From: Ditylenchus dipsaci
Lineage: Eukaryota > Nematoda > Chromadorea > Rhabditida > Anguinidae
NCBI GenBank assembly: GCA_004194705.1
Contig: SADC01000283.1
Coordinates: 100,641 to 164,640, forward strand
Length of the DNA stretch: 64,000 bases
Direction of reading: 5' to 3'
The translations under genes were made by a program, and so were the position numbers. Position 1 is the stretch's first letter; each line of letters opens with the position of its first letter. The notes beneath the pieces were generated by a model. That model saw only the letters and a program-made list of their open reading frames with translations. It was not told the origin of the DNA and did not search any database. Positions 53,953 through 64,000 of the stretch are shown here, in pieces.

Positions 53953-56900
53953 TCAACCGACCAAGTGCTCAATAATGTGCGTGGGATACACAATTCCGCC
54001 AGCTTTGGCACACATTCCTGAATGTGCTTCTTCTAAAAATGTTTTATAAAAAAAACTAAAAACTTTGAAAAGCTTTGAACCTGGATCTCCTGGCACCAAA
54101 ACTGGCTGCTCTGGATTAACCTAAAATATTTAGTTTTTCTTGTTTTTGAATTACAAAAATACCGGCTGTAATCTTCTGGTTGGTCGAAAAAGCTTTGCAG
54201 TCTACAGTCAAACCTCGATATAGTGGCCCCCCCTCAAGTTCGTTCCCACCTAGGGTCCGACACTTTTTTTAACCCATTTTTAAAATATTTATCGATTCTG
54301 TTTTGACAGTCTGATCGCAAATATCGTAAGGATTCCGATTTTGCCGATCGTTTTTTAAAAACTAAATAGTTTTTGCATTTAAAAAGCAAAACCTCGATAT
54401 AGTGGCCCCCTTAAAAAATTAGAGGGCCACTATATCGAGGTTTTGCTTTTTAAATGCAAAAACTATTTAGTTTTTAAAAACGATCGGCAAAATCGGAATC
54501 CTTACGATATTTGCGATCAGACTGTCAAAACAGAATCGATAAATTATTTTAAAAATGGGTTAAAAAAAGTGTCGGACCCTAGGTGGGAACGAACTTGAGG
54601 GGGGGGGCCACTATATCGAGGTTTGACTGTACCAGCAAATCCTGGAGCAAAACACGCTGGATCTAAAGCCACAAAACAGTGACTAACATTTGCCTCTGTG
54701 CTTAGATCTCGCCCTTTTCCGACATGTTTACCCCAAGCTTTGCCAGCTAGAATACCAGTGAACAAGTCGACCATCATCGAAAGACCTGTGCCTTTGTATG
54801 CTGCACTAGCTTCATCTACTGTACCTAATGGTAAAAGACCTCCACCATTCAAAATACTTTTTGGATTAGTAGTAGATAGGCCATTAGAATCTGCTCCCCA
54901 GGCGTTAGATATCTTAGAAACGCCTTTGCGATCAGCTACTTCTACCTGAAACACAAAACTATTTTCAAGGGGTTGAACGGGGGTTTCAATAAAAATAATG
55001 TCGGTAAAAGAATCCATAGAGAAATTTTCGACCCAAGTACCGAAAAAACCTCCGCCCCTCTCCTAAACTTGTTCACTTTAAAACACTAGTATAAAGTACG
55101 CAGATATGAGTCGCAGACCCCGCAAAATTCTTAGTCCGTCCTAAGAACCGCTGGCCTACCTAAGCCTACCCAAACCTAAATCTTAAGTTGTTACAGGTAT
55201 TAGTACAGTCCACTGTCGATAAAAGGCACCCCTGTGGACCAGCTGGGGTGCCGGTTTGTCGGGAGTGAGCTTTGTCTAATTTCCTTGTCGGCCAGCCAAA
55301 TCATGCTTTTTCAGTGCCGGTTTATCAAGAGTGCCGGTTTATCAGAGTGCTGGTTACCAGGGTGGACTGTAGTCAAACTTGAGAGGGGGGCGGTTTAATT
55401 CTAATTTATAGTTTTTTCTCATTAGAACGCAAATTTCGAATCTTAATTAAACTTATTACTTTTCCCATTGCAACAGTAGATGTGGCCATGTCCAGGCAGA
55501 AACCGTCTTTTTGGTCACCACATGACAGACTGCTATCAGAAAGTGCAGAAACACACAGAGGATTACAACCTAGACTTTTTCGGCAGCTCCAAACGGAAAA
55601 AAGTTAGGGAAGTGTTGGTAAAAGAGATTCCCTAAATTTGATTAAAAAACAAAAAGTATGAATTTTCTAGAGAAATTTTGTAAAAAATTCCTTCTGGATT
55701 AAAAGTGTTAAAAATAGTCCCGGAAAAGTCTTTGGCCGAGGCCAAGGAAAAGAGGAGCTTGTGCTAGTAAGTCACCATGCCATTATTATTGAATTAAACT
55801 TTTAAAATACGATACACACCTTTTAAGCCGAAATGAGGCGAAATTCTACAAAATAGAAACTTTAGCTTTCTCTCTAAAATTTAAAATTTAGGCACTTTTT
55901 AGCTTAATTGAGGCGCTTATAAACAAAAATGGACAATTTTAGTTCTATCACAAAAAAGTTTTGCTTAAAGGGCCATGGTTTTTGCGCGCAGTGGCATGTG
56001 CAAAATTTGAATTGGCGGGGGACACTTCTTTTTCGTCTCTCAGTGTACTCTTCAGAGTCGTTTTGAATGACTCGAAAGAGTGCACTGATAGACGAAAGAG
56101 AAGTGTCCCCGTCAATTCAAATTTTGCACATGCCACTGCGCGCAATAACCATGGTCCTTTGAAAAAGTTCAATATATTTTTTTATTTTACAACAACATTT
56201 TATTATTTTTTCTTTTTCGTAGCAAACACTTACCACAAATCCTTGTTTAGCCATTTTGTTGGCATAGTGTGCACAGATGCCGTAGTGATTAGAATGTGCT
56301 GCGACTACCCAGCCTATTCCATGATCTCTAGCTAACTTAATGGCCAGGTCTGTGCAGAAGATTGCTGTTATTACACCATAGCATTATCTCCATCTACCAA
56401 GGCAGTGCATCCTTTTTGCTTCAATACCCATGGTTTGCCTGAGAAAGTTATAATAAAACTTTTTCGGGGTTTCACCGGTGCGCGGAAGCCCTTGACAAAT
56501 TTTTTTATTGATGCCGCAGTCATAGTGGTTACGCCGTCCTTCGCTGTCCTAATTTTTTTTTATCGCCATCTCGCATTTTCATCAAATTTTTTATAACGGA
56601 ACGCTTTTTTTTATTTTAACCATTTAATAATTTTTATTTTTCCACCTTATTTTAAGTGACCGTCAAGGTTTTCTTTCACTTTTAGTTCAAAAAAATGAGG
56701 CCGTCCTAGTTTGGCCGATTTTTTGAAAATTTCATGTAAAATTAGGACGGCCTCATTTTTTTGAACTAAAAGGGAAATAAAACCTGGACGGTCACCAAAA
56801 ATAAGTTAGTAAAATAAAAATTTATTAAATAGTGTAAAATAAAAAAACAATTCCGTTATAAAAAATTTGATGAAAATGCAGGACGGCTATAAAAAAAAAT

Positions 56901-57959
56901 TAGGACGACCACGGACGGCGTAACCATTATGACTGCAGTATTTTTGATTAACTCTGTATGTCTTGGTCGATTATTACCATTATTTTTTTCTTTCACTTTA
57001 ATGTTTTCTAAATAAACAGAAAGGCGATTCAAGCCATGGCTGTGATGACCACGCAAATCAGCTTCTATCAACAGATCAGCTAATTGAATTACCTGGTTTT
57101 CTTCCACATTTACACCAGCCATGGCAGTAATAATAAATTTTTGCATCTGAAATAAAATTTTATTAAAAAACAAGTAGCTTTGAACAGCAACCGAACATTT
57201 AGCAAATATTTTATTTCTAAATGTAAATCGAAAGAAAACATTTTCAGCACGCTTTTTGACGGCGAATCAAGTTCAATTTTTCAAGGAGCAATTTATTTCG
57301 GATGTTTTTGGAGGGTGGTAGTTTCAAAGTTAAAAAGGGTGTAGTCTTGACGCAAAATGGGCAATTCAAATTTCTTTCCTTCCAAATGTTTTCGAGCAAC
57401 ATTTATCAATAGCACGGTGTTTTATACTAACAAACAATACCAATATTGGTTTAGTAATATCAATAGGATAAAACTTGTGTCTGCCTTCTTATGGCTGAAA
57501 AGTGCCTTCTTTTTTTTTCTTTAGTCACAGCAGCAAATATATGAGCAATTTTTCAAAGTGATTTAAGCAATTTTTTAAAGATAACACCAAAGTGTAGCTC
57601 TGCTCTTCTGGCGTCTAATAACTTATCAATTGTTGCAACATCTTCTCAAATTCAGCACAAAAAGTTTAAAGCTTGAATCAAATGATTTTTCCGAGTTGCT
57701 TTGATGTTCAACATTTTTTTATTCCCACAAGTTTTTTCAAAAGTACAAAATTCTAATTGCCCATTTTGTGTTAAAACTTTTTAGTTAATCGCTTTTGTAT
57801 TACCCTATTGTACTAATTGTGAAAAGGTTTGATTGAAAAAGTCTTTATTAATAGCAAAACCATTGCTAAATAACCTGTTGCAGGTTAGCAGTGGAAAGTT
57901 TTTACCTCTTCTTGAGAAACAACCCATAATTGCTCATCCAATTGATTTTCTTCAGACAT
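53953..57959 (-). CDS. malate/L-lactate dehydrogenase, Ldh2 family
   Basis: NAD(P)-dependent 2-hydroxyacid oxidoreductase of the Ldh2 family (malate, lactate, ureidoglycolate enzymes), probably cytosolic. Minus-strand exons: 57906-57959 (MSEENQLDEQLWVV), 56997-57146, 56234-56438, 55460-55631, 54630-54945 continuing at about 54152-54204, then about 54102-54128, and 53953-54054 to TGA. Marks: LIEADLRGHHSHGLNRLSVY, CTALVDGDNAM, LARDHGIGWVVAAHSNHYG (active-site His region), GISFTNTSL, FCLDMATSTVAMGK, AAYKGTGLSMMVDLFTGILA, NPEQPVLVPGDPE and HSGMCAKAGGIVYPTHIIEH. At least five one-base deficits break the frame (54178-54183, 55565-55605 several, 56375, and the exon 2/3 junction). A 425-bp fold-back sits inside the coding sequence. 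The introns also hold MITEs. Either expressed with assembly errors, or a recent pseudogene. Confidence 0.85.
54203..54631. mobile_element. 425-bp Tc/mariner-type fold-back inside the Ldh2 coding sequence
   Basis: TA-CAGTCAAACCTCGATATAGT ... ACTATATCGAGGTTTGACTG-TA. The arms are nearly identical along their whole length and meet at AATTAGAGGG. Without it, the minus strand reads CCAGGATTTGCTGG-TA-GACTGCAA, in frame as PGFAG-RLQSFF, which fits the family. Confidence 0.9.
55204..55371. mobile_element. 164-bp TA-inserted MITE
   Basis: TA-CAGTCCACTGTCGATAAAAG ... GTTACCAGGGTGGACTG-TA. Internal GTGCCGGTTTATCAGAGTGC repeats. In an Ldh2 intron. Confidence 0.8.
55965..56166. mobile_element. 200-bp fold-back in an Ldh2 intron
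   Basis: AAAGGGCCATGGTTTTTGCG / CGCAATAACCATGGTCCTTT and GGCATGTGCAAAATTTGAAT / ATTCAAATTTTGCACATGCC form a long stem. The inner loop has TCGTCTCTCAGTGTACTCTT / AAGAGTGCACTGATAGACGA. Confidence 0.85.
56507..56945. mobile_element. 430-bp fold-back in an Ldh2 intron
   Basis: GCCGCAGTCATAGTGGTTAC mirrors GTAACCATTATGACTGCAG. Inner arms ATCAAATTTTTTATAACGGA and CCGTTATAAAAAATTTGATG, and centre arms AAAATGAGGCCGTCCTAG / TAGGACGG(C)CTCATTTT. Confidence 0.8.
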
Positions 57960-60060
57960 AGTGAAATTTAGAAAATTAATTGCTATAAAAAAAGCTAAGT
58001 ACAGTTTTTGTTTGCAATTTTCAATTTTTTATAATTTCAAGTCAGATTGTTAATTGCAAGAAGCCAGTATTGATTTTAGCTTTGATTAACTTGTAAAGAT
58101 AACGCAGAAATAAAACACTATTCATAACAATAAAAAAGAGTAAGCAAAACATAATCGTTTCCACACACCAAACATAAAAATCAAACAAAGAAGTTATTGT
58201 TCACGTTCTGCTAGTATCTCCAGGTTTCCCCCGAAAAAAAATAGTTCAGAACAAGAGAGATCATCAAAAACAAAAAACAGGCTAAATTTCAGGGCTAGTA
58301 AAGTTTGAAATACTTTTCGACCCGAAATGGTCCCTTTTCTGCCTCAAAGGCTCTTTTCCTGCCCCAAATTAAAAAGCCCTTTTTTCTCCGTGATTTTCTA
58401 ATCAATTTTAACTTTTTTTTTCAATCATCTTGTAGTTCTAGATCTCAGCCTACTTAGAAGATGTCAATTTACTAGATGAGTTTTCAAAAAATTGGAGAAA
58501 AAATTTTGAATGGAAGAATTCGTCGAAAAATTTTGACTAAAATTTGCTGACCGAGCTAACTTCGATCCGACCTTTCTTGTGGGTTGTGCGATCGATCCTA
58601 ATACTGCTTCGTGCTTGAAAAATTTCGATCTTGTGAAAGTGTCTGATTTGATAAGGCAGATAATGAGTTTTAAATTTCATTTTATAAAATATTTTTGTCA
58701 GTTGTTTTTTAGCTGCCTGCACAGAGACAAGTTTGCAGTAGATTTGGTAGTCCAATGTACTCGTTTCCACTATCTCCGCAGCCAGTCCTGACTCTAGACA
58801 CGACGATCACGAAAATTAGAAATGATGAATGCAGACAAAGATTAGGGGGAAGGGCAAACCGCAAGTCATGAATTTTAGGTGGTTTGTATCAGGTTAGGGA
58901 ATAAGTTCGCGAACTACTTTTCAATGAATAAATTTATTGATCAGAATGAATCATTCATATAGCAAGTTATATATGAAAAGAAAGCTCTCTTCTTTTACTT
59001 TTTCTCCATTCAAAGACTTTGTTTTTTCATAGAAAAAATTTTGGAATTTCGCCTTTGCAATGTGGTCCATCCAAATTTGACTAAGGAAAATCTCTGCACT
59101 CACCTCCGCTCACCATTGTCGACATATTAACTGGTCAAAAGTGCCGAGCACTGCAGCAACATATTGGCGCTATGCTACAGAGCAGTTCCAGAGCTACAAA
59201 ATCCCGATATATAAAGATGAACTATTAAGGATGCCACATTGAAGGAGAGACAAATGAAAATAGTCTTTTGCAGACTGATTCTTACAGTCCGACAAATGAA
59301 GACCAAGACTTAAGGGTTAGAAACCCTGATTTTTACAGAGTTGAACACTCTGTAAAATATGATATTATATTCAATACGAAAGCAACCTCGAAAAAGTTCT
59401 TAACCGGTCTTCACCTGACAAAGTTAATAAGAAAATAACACTGGCGAAAATTCTGGACCCTTAAATGGTAGCTCTGACACTCGCTGATAATTTATAAAGG
59501 CTTTGAATGCGACTGAAGAATAAGCTTGAAACACATGAAATCATGGTCACAGAACAGGAATTCTTTTTTTATTATTTTATATATGATTTTTTTATAGTTT
59601 AGATTTTCATTATTTTCAACCGCAATGATATTTTTTCGAAAAAATTATTCTAAAAATATCCCGGAAATTTTCTGATTGTGCGACACTGGGAAATACCGAA
59701 ATTTTGTTCGGTTTACCGCGGTATACCGAAATTTTCGGCAATATCGTACAGAGATACCGATCAAGAATACCGTACCGAAATACCGACCGATTTTTTTTAT
59801 CAAAAATACCGTACCAAAAATACCGACCGAGGTCGAATCATCAGCTCTACTTTGTATAAGGCGATGCATATCTGCATGCCTAAAACTGCTGTTATTTAAT
59901 TCATCCCCCACAAAAACATAAATAATGGGTTATATCACCAAAACATTGAAAATAGTGCACGGAGAACGAATTAAACACAAAGTACTTTATTGACACATCT
60001 ACGTATACAATGGTGACTATACAGTAATCACACTATTTACAAGAACATTACTGCGGATAT
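57960..60060. other. intergenic with repeat remnants
   Basis: About 57960-58260 is the presumed promoter side of the Ldh2 gene and is the part duplicated at 62460-62760. At 58888 ATCAGGTTAGGGAATAAGTT is close to mariner terminal repeats and is preceded by TA, with no matching end. 59685-59835 is rich in ATACCGA and ACCGTACCGAAATACC repeats. No gene recognised. Confidence 0.45.
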
Positions 60061-61207
60061 TTACACGAAGAGAATCGGAGTAGGCTTAGGCTGAGCCATC
60101 TTAACATGAGTTTCAGTCACCTTCGGTCTGAAATAAGAAAACTACTCAAATAATTTATTCGAATACAGCGTAGTTTACATGTCTGGAGAATTGTTGACCA
60201 CTTGCGACCTCAGCTGTTGAGGAGGCACCACCTTGACATAAGTCGGATGCGGAGCGATTTGCATGGAATTCTTCATTTTGTACTTCCGCCAGCAGTACAA
60301 CCCAAGACCGAGAGCAGCGAGCAAAATCCTAAAGAGGAAGTGAATAAGTTATTACATTACGGCAGAATAAATGGCTCACACGGCACAACCAACCGAAAGG
60401 CAAACAATCAGCACAGTCTTGTTACTCTTGCCTTCTAACTTTCTAGAAACAGCGGAGTAGGCGGTTTGTAAAGCTTGTAGCTCTCATCCTTAAAAACTGA
60501 TGCTCTCCGGTTAACAAAAGAATAGACCTACGAATTCGATCTCAACGTCTGGACACAACTGCACGATATCCTCGACCGAAAAGTCGACCAGCCTTCCACC
60601 TTGCTCTCGTATTTGTTCGGCGGTTGGAGACCACATAGCATTTCTCTCGGGACGGTTCAGACTGTGATAAACACAGTACCATTATTGTAACATCGATGAA
60701 GACGGAATCATAGCTACCATACTATACCCCGCACTACCAGTTCCCTGGCCATTTCCTTAAAATACAAGGTAAAAGGTAGAAAGTATAAATGCTAACCCAT
60801 CCAAATCAGCTCCCATCCCCACATAATATTCATCCTGCAGCCACCAAACCCACCGACAAGAGTTATCCTCAATAGAAAAAAGGGTGAAAAAATTACGTCA
60901 ACAATAACAAACGGTTACTGGTTTTTTTTCGACCCGTCATTAAGGCAAGTAGGAACAATTGCACGATAAGAGATCTTGCCAGCATCCACATCCTCTTTTG
61001 GAATCACAAGACTAACGTTCGATTGCTTTGAGACAGTCGCTGCAAACGTAATTATGACACTTGAAATCAATACCAAGTTCAATTAAATACTCACGTAGGT
61101 CCACCATCTGCAGACAAGAAAATGCGATCAGGAGGAAGAGAAGCAAACATAGCTGCAGCCATCGCCAACATCACAGACCAAATGAACCAATAAAGTCTAG
61201 CACACAT
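60061..61207 (-). CDS. type I membrane protein, unrecognised family
   Basis: Minus-strand exons 61095-61207, 60919-61039, 60797-60867, 60728-60755, 60532-60661, 60380-60488, 60175/60179-60328, 60061-60127; about 260 residues. Signal peptide MCARLYWFIWSVMLAMAAAM, then an extracellular part with a few Cys and Trp (NSCRWVWWLQDEYYVGMG; WSPTAEQIREQGGRLVDFS; IVQLCPDVEIEF). One membrane span TVLIVCLSVGCAVILLAALG follows, then a basic stop-transfer YCWRKYKMKNS and a Pro-rich tail ending KPTPILFV. Exon 7 either stops at TAA 60175 or splices at AT|GTAAAC into exon 8 in frame, giving two possible C-termini. One-base deficits are needed at 60437 (AGTTAG) and in the A8 run 60922-60929; the exon 1/2 and 3/4 joins are also off phase. 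I do not recognise the family; receptor or adhesion roles are only possibilities. Confidence 0.65.
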
Positions 61208-61304
61208 ACGGAAAAAGAGAGGAAACAAAAGATGCGACTGATCTTCACTGCAACAATTGCATGAATGAATCGTGTGACAACAAACTGTGTCGATTTATAT
61301 CATC

Positions 61305-61882
61305 GGGTGCCATGGCATTTCGTACGAAATTCAGTTCGTCCAAAGTCAATTCGTCCAAAAGTCAGTTCGTCAAAAATGCAATTCGTTCAAATTCAATACG
61401 TCCAAATTTGAATTTCAAGTCAAAAATTTAAGGAAAACCCATTTTTACGGTCACAGAATAACTTTAACCGTTCAGAAACCTGTGCGCGAGTTACCGGAAG
61501 ATGTTTGGTTAACGTTATAGTAGGCTTTACAGGCGAGGATAGGCGAAATTGGCGAAAATAGGCGAGGATAGGCGAGGATAAGCAAGGTTAGGCGTGGGTA
61601 GGCGAGGTAGAGTAGGTGGGTTAACAGGTAGGGTGGATGATCTAGCCTAACCATTAGCTCACTCAAAAGATAAATCTACCCGAATTATTATCGTAAATGA
61701 ACCACTAATATTCCTGAACCACAGGAATAGTGCTTGAACTACCAATGTTCCGGAACGTCATAGGCGCCGATAGGCGCCTTCAGACCCTAGTGGGTAAATA
61801 TTTTGACGGACTTCATTATGCTCAAATTTGGACAAATTGCAATTTGGACGAACTGACTTTTGGACGAAATGCCATGGCACCC
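61305..61882. mobile_element. 578-bp element with GGGTGCCATGGCATTTCGT ends
   Basis: GGGTGCCATGGCATTTCGT at the left mirrors ACGAAATGCCATGGCACCC at the right. Subterminal TCAGTTCGTCCAAA / TTTGGACGAACTGA repeats. The middle (61525-61625) has a decamer array ATAGGCGAGG / TTAGGCGTGGGTAGGCGAGG. Target duplication not obvious. It lies just upstream of the type I membrane protein gene start. Confidence 0.75.
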
Positions 61883-61992
61883 AAAAATAGGACGCTTAGA
61901 TAAAAATACTCCTTGTAGGGGGGGGAGGTACTGGGGGTGTACGTCAATTTTTACGAGGGTGGACGTTTGTTTTCAGTTTTAAAAACATTAAT

Positions 61993-62215
61993 TACCGTAC
62001 TATCTCTATTAAACGGGCATGCCCGTTATTTTTCAACCCTTCAAAAATCGGAAAAAATTAGGTGTGGATCTCGAGATTTTCGGGTGCTCAACCGAAATCT
62101 GAAAAGTGCAATCGGTAGAGCTCGTGGGAGCTAAGAAAATGCAAAAACAACTTTACAAAATATTTACTCTGTGCTGAGGTATGAACCCTCGAAGTCGAGA
62201 AGGCCCGTTCACCCC
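61993..62215. mobile_element. ACCGTA-family fold-back, right end lost
   Basis: TA-CCGTACTATCTCTATTAAAC, then the family block in inverse orientation (AATCGGTAGAGCTCGTGGGA). The opposite terminus is missing beyond the TCGAGAAGGCCCGTT stretch. Confidence 0.6.
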
Positions 62216-62269
62216 TTTTCGCTTTACCTAAAATTGAGGGGGGGGGCGGTCCCAACAGCATAAATGCCC

Positions 62270-62760
62270 AAAATGGTAATTGCCCATTTTGCGTTAAAAC
62301 TTTTTAGTTAATCGCTTTCGGATTGTGAAAAAGTTGATTGAAAAAGTATTCATTATTAGCAAAACCATTGCTAAATGACCTGTTGCAGGTTAGCAGTTGG
62401 AAGTTCTTACCTCTTATTGAGAAAGAAACCCACAATTGCTCATCAGATTGATTTTCTTCAGACATTGTGAAAGTTTTTAAAATTAACTGCTATAAAAAGG
62501 TAAGTACAGTTTTTGTTTGCAATTTCAATTTTTTATAAATTTCAAGTCAGATTGTTAATTGTAAAAGCCAGTATCGATTTTAGCTGAAAAATTAATTCGT
62601 AAAAGATAACTCAGGAAGCAATCAATACTCATAATAAAAAGTGGTAAGCAAAATATACCTGTTCATATACACCAAACATAAAAAGCAGAAAATATTGTTA
62701 TTTTTTTACTAGTACCTCCAGGCTCACCCCAAAAGAAGTTTACAGAATTTTAGTTCGAGT
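62270..62760 (-). pseudogene. orphan duplicate of Ldh2 promoter and exon 1
   Basis: Matches about 57760-58260 at roughly 85-90% by eye, including CCATTGCTAAAT and ACCTGTTGCAGGTTAGCAGT. The exon (62409-62466 region, minus) reads MSEENQSDEQLWV, then shifts frame against MSEENQLDEQLWVV. The donor GTAAGAACTTCC is kept. No further Ldh2 exons follow. Confidence 0.75.
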
Positions 62761-63229
62761 GATTGAAAAGTCAACTGAAAAATGAACGGTTTTGGCGAGT
62801 ACATAGGTACCAACTGAGAAAACAGCCATTTCATGCTAGGATACTGGAATCAAACACTCCTTCCAAAAAAAAGTACTGGAATATAGCCACTTACCACCCA
62901 CTTACCAGCCGGTGCCGCGATCCTGAGTCCCTTTTTTGGCAAGATGTGATACAACGAACTCCTGCCGTATTTTTGACTAAACAAATAATTATCGTAAATA
63001 AACAAGTGATTCTATTTTTAACTACTCTGTCTTACAAATATTCCAGATCTTATTCGATTATCTGGTTAGGTTTTTTTGTAATCATCTGTCTTGTGAAAAA
63101 ATAAAAGAGCTGAACGAGTTCTTACAATATAGCTTAAAACAATATTACATCAAAAATGACAACCAATTTTTGAAATGTTTTCACAGCTGCAAATCAACAA
63201 TAAAATATGAACAATAAAAAACATTGCAA

Positions 63230-63238
63230 TATAAAAGG
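63230..63238 (+). promoter_or_regulatory. TATA box
   Basis: TATAAAAGG, 56 nt upstream of the ATG at 63294. The spacing fits a start of transcription near 63260 (CACTCAGCATCAC). Confidence 0.55.
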
Positions 63239-63293
63239 CTCTGAAAACCACTCAGCATCACATCGATTTCTTTATGTATTTTTTCTAAACAAA

Positions 63294-63336
63294 ATGAGTA
63301 TCACTATTAAATTATTGTTGTTTTTCTCGGCAATTC
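63294..63336 (+). CDS. first exon of a secreted protein
   Basis: ATG AGT ATC ACT ... encodes MSITIKLLLFFSAI, a signal-peptide start, and ends in phase 1 at the donor ATTC|GTAAGTATT. The rest of the gene was not found before the window end, where a 350-bp fold-back and poly-T sequence follow. The good TATA box, short leader and consensus donor make this more than chance. Confidence 0.5.
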
Positions 63337-63428
63337 GTAAGTATTTTTAGTTTCTTTTTAAATTAAATTGTTGAATTCGACACAAAAAAAAATTAGCCTG
63401 GCGCTATATGACAATTGAGGGTTTTTTG

Positions 63429-63782
63429 TAGAGATGATGATCGGTATTTTCGGCATTTTTTCAAAACGCATTCACGACACACTTTTATAAGAAATCTCGA
63501 GCTGAAAATTTCACAACTATATGCTACTTTTCATTCTTCTATCAAATGGCTATTTCGCTTTCTGTATTTTTATCTGAAAAATTTTCCCGCGACCTTGAAC
63601 ACCAAAATCGGTCAATTTCAGTCGCAAATTTTTCAGATAAAAATACAGAAGGTGAAATAGCCATTTGATAGAGGAGTAAAAAGTAGCATATAGTTGTGAA
63701 ATTTTCAGCTATAAATGTTCTTATGAAAGTGGGTCGAAAATGCGTTTTGAAAAAGTACCGAAAATACCAATCATCATCTCTA
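63429..63782. mobile_element. 354-bp fold-back
   Basis: TAGAGATGATGATCGGTATT mirrors AATACCAATCATCATCTCTA. The stem continues through ATGCTACTTTTCATTCTTCT and AAATGGCTATTTCGCTTTCT. Centre near 63600. Followed directly by TTTGCCTTGGTCTCCCCTGT, another copy of the CCTTGGTCCCC module. Confidence 0.8.
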
Positions 63783-64000
63783 GTTTTTTTGCCTTGGTCT
63801 CCCCTGTTGTTTTTAGAACTTGGGATGGAGTACACAATTGTGAAGTGCTTTAAAATTGCGAATTAACATGTTTTATTACGTTTTAAGGTCTGAAAACATT
63901 CTTAAAAATTTTTTTTAGGGAGCGGAAAAAAATTTTTGGAAAAATTTTTTTTACAAAAAATTAGACTTTTTTTTCAAAAAAAGTGTACCTTGATACCCTT

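Noticed and set aside
56856..57173. Start of the Ldh2 gene at the ATG near 57146
   Set aside because: An exon 54 nt long with ATG at 57959 and a matching donor joins in phase, and is itself duplicated at 62466. The ATG at 57146 is the first codon after an acceptor (TTTCAG).
53953..57959. Bacterial contamination or transfer as the source of the Ldh2 gene
   Set aside because: Family is common in bacteria, but the gene has several GT-AG introns and host transposons in them. Old transfer cannot be judged without a tree.
62763..63104. 113-residue frame with a hydrophobic end (ILFLTTLSYKYSRSYSIIWL)
   Set aside because: Begins in AT-rich repeat sequence, no splice signals or family marks, and lies directly upstream of a better supported promoter and exon.

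Overview
The window is nuclear DNA of a nematode, about one third G+C and dense with transposons. The lineage call rests on two gene families. One is a moulting-cycle (MLT-10-like) gene with the degenerate LSP repeat tail. The other is a complete srd-type serpentine chemoreceptor. Genes are split into short exons with GT-AG introns, usually about 34-60 nt unless a transposon has landed in them. Finer placement than 'probably rhabditid-like' is not supported.

Layout. 1-3540: a 30-bp satellite in higher-order arrangement, interrupted by a pogo end and a short TA-inserted element. 3698-4821: a 1.1-kb inverted repeat holding an array of perfect hairpins. 4875-11511 (+): mlt-10-like gene, 5' end not found, introns full of fold-back elements. 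11512-23066: repeats (PIF/Harbinger-like element with TAA target duplication, hAT-like ends, several Tc/mariner-pogo fold-backs) and one possible receptor exon at 12060-12332. 23067-30584 (+): six-exon srd receptor whose second intron holds a 3.2-kb pogo/Tigger transposon. 31738-46360: a head-to-tail duplication of about 7.3 kb, each unit with a minus-strand Cid1/GLD-2-type nucleotidyltransferase and an identical hAT insertion. 46360-48216: fold-backs and a decayed pogo element hit by a PIF-like element. 49038-50617 (-): C-terminal half of a degenerate DEAD-box helicase. 51340-51703 (-): broken mariner transposase. 52033-53268 (+): possible small secreted peptide gene. 53953-57959 (-): Ldh2-family malate/lactate dehydrogenase gene with a fold-back element inside its coding sequence. 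60061-61207 (-): unrecognised type I membrane protein. 62270-62760: orphan copy of the dehydrogenase promoter and first exon. 63230-63336 (+): TATA box and first exon of a secreted protein running off the interpretable part.

The host genes are unrelated neighbours (cuticle or moulting, chemosensation, RNA tailing, metabolism) and no operon is evident. What unites the window is the way palindromic TA-inserted elements sit in introns, at a splice donor, in coding sequence and in the satellite. Several conserved genes need one-base corrections, mostly in or next to short homopolymers, which points to an unpolished long-read assembly rather than to widespread pseudogenes.
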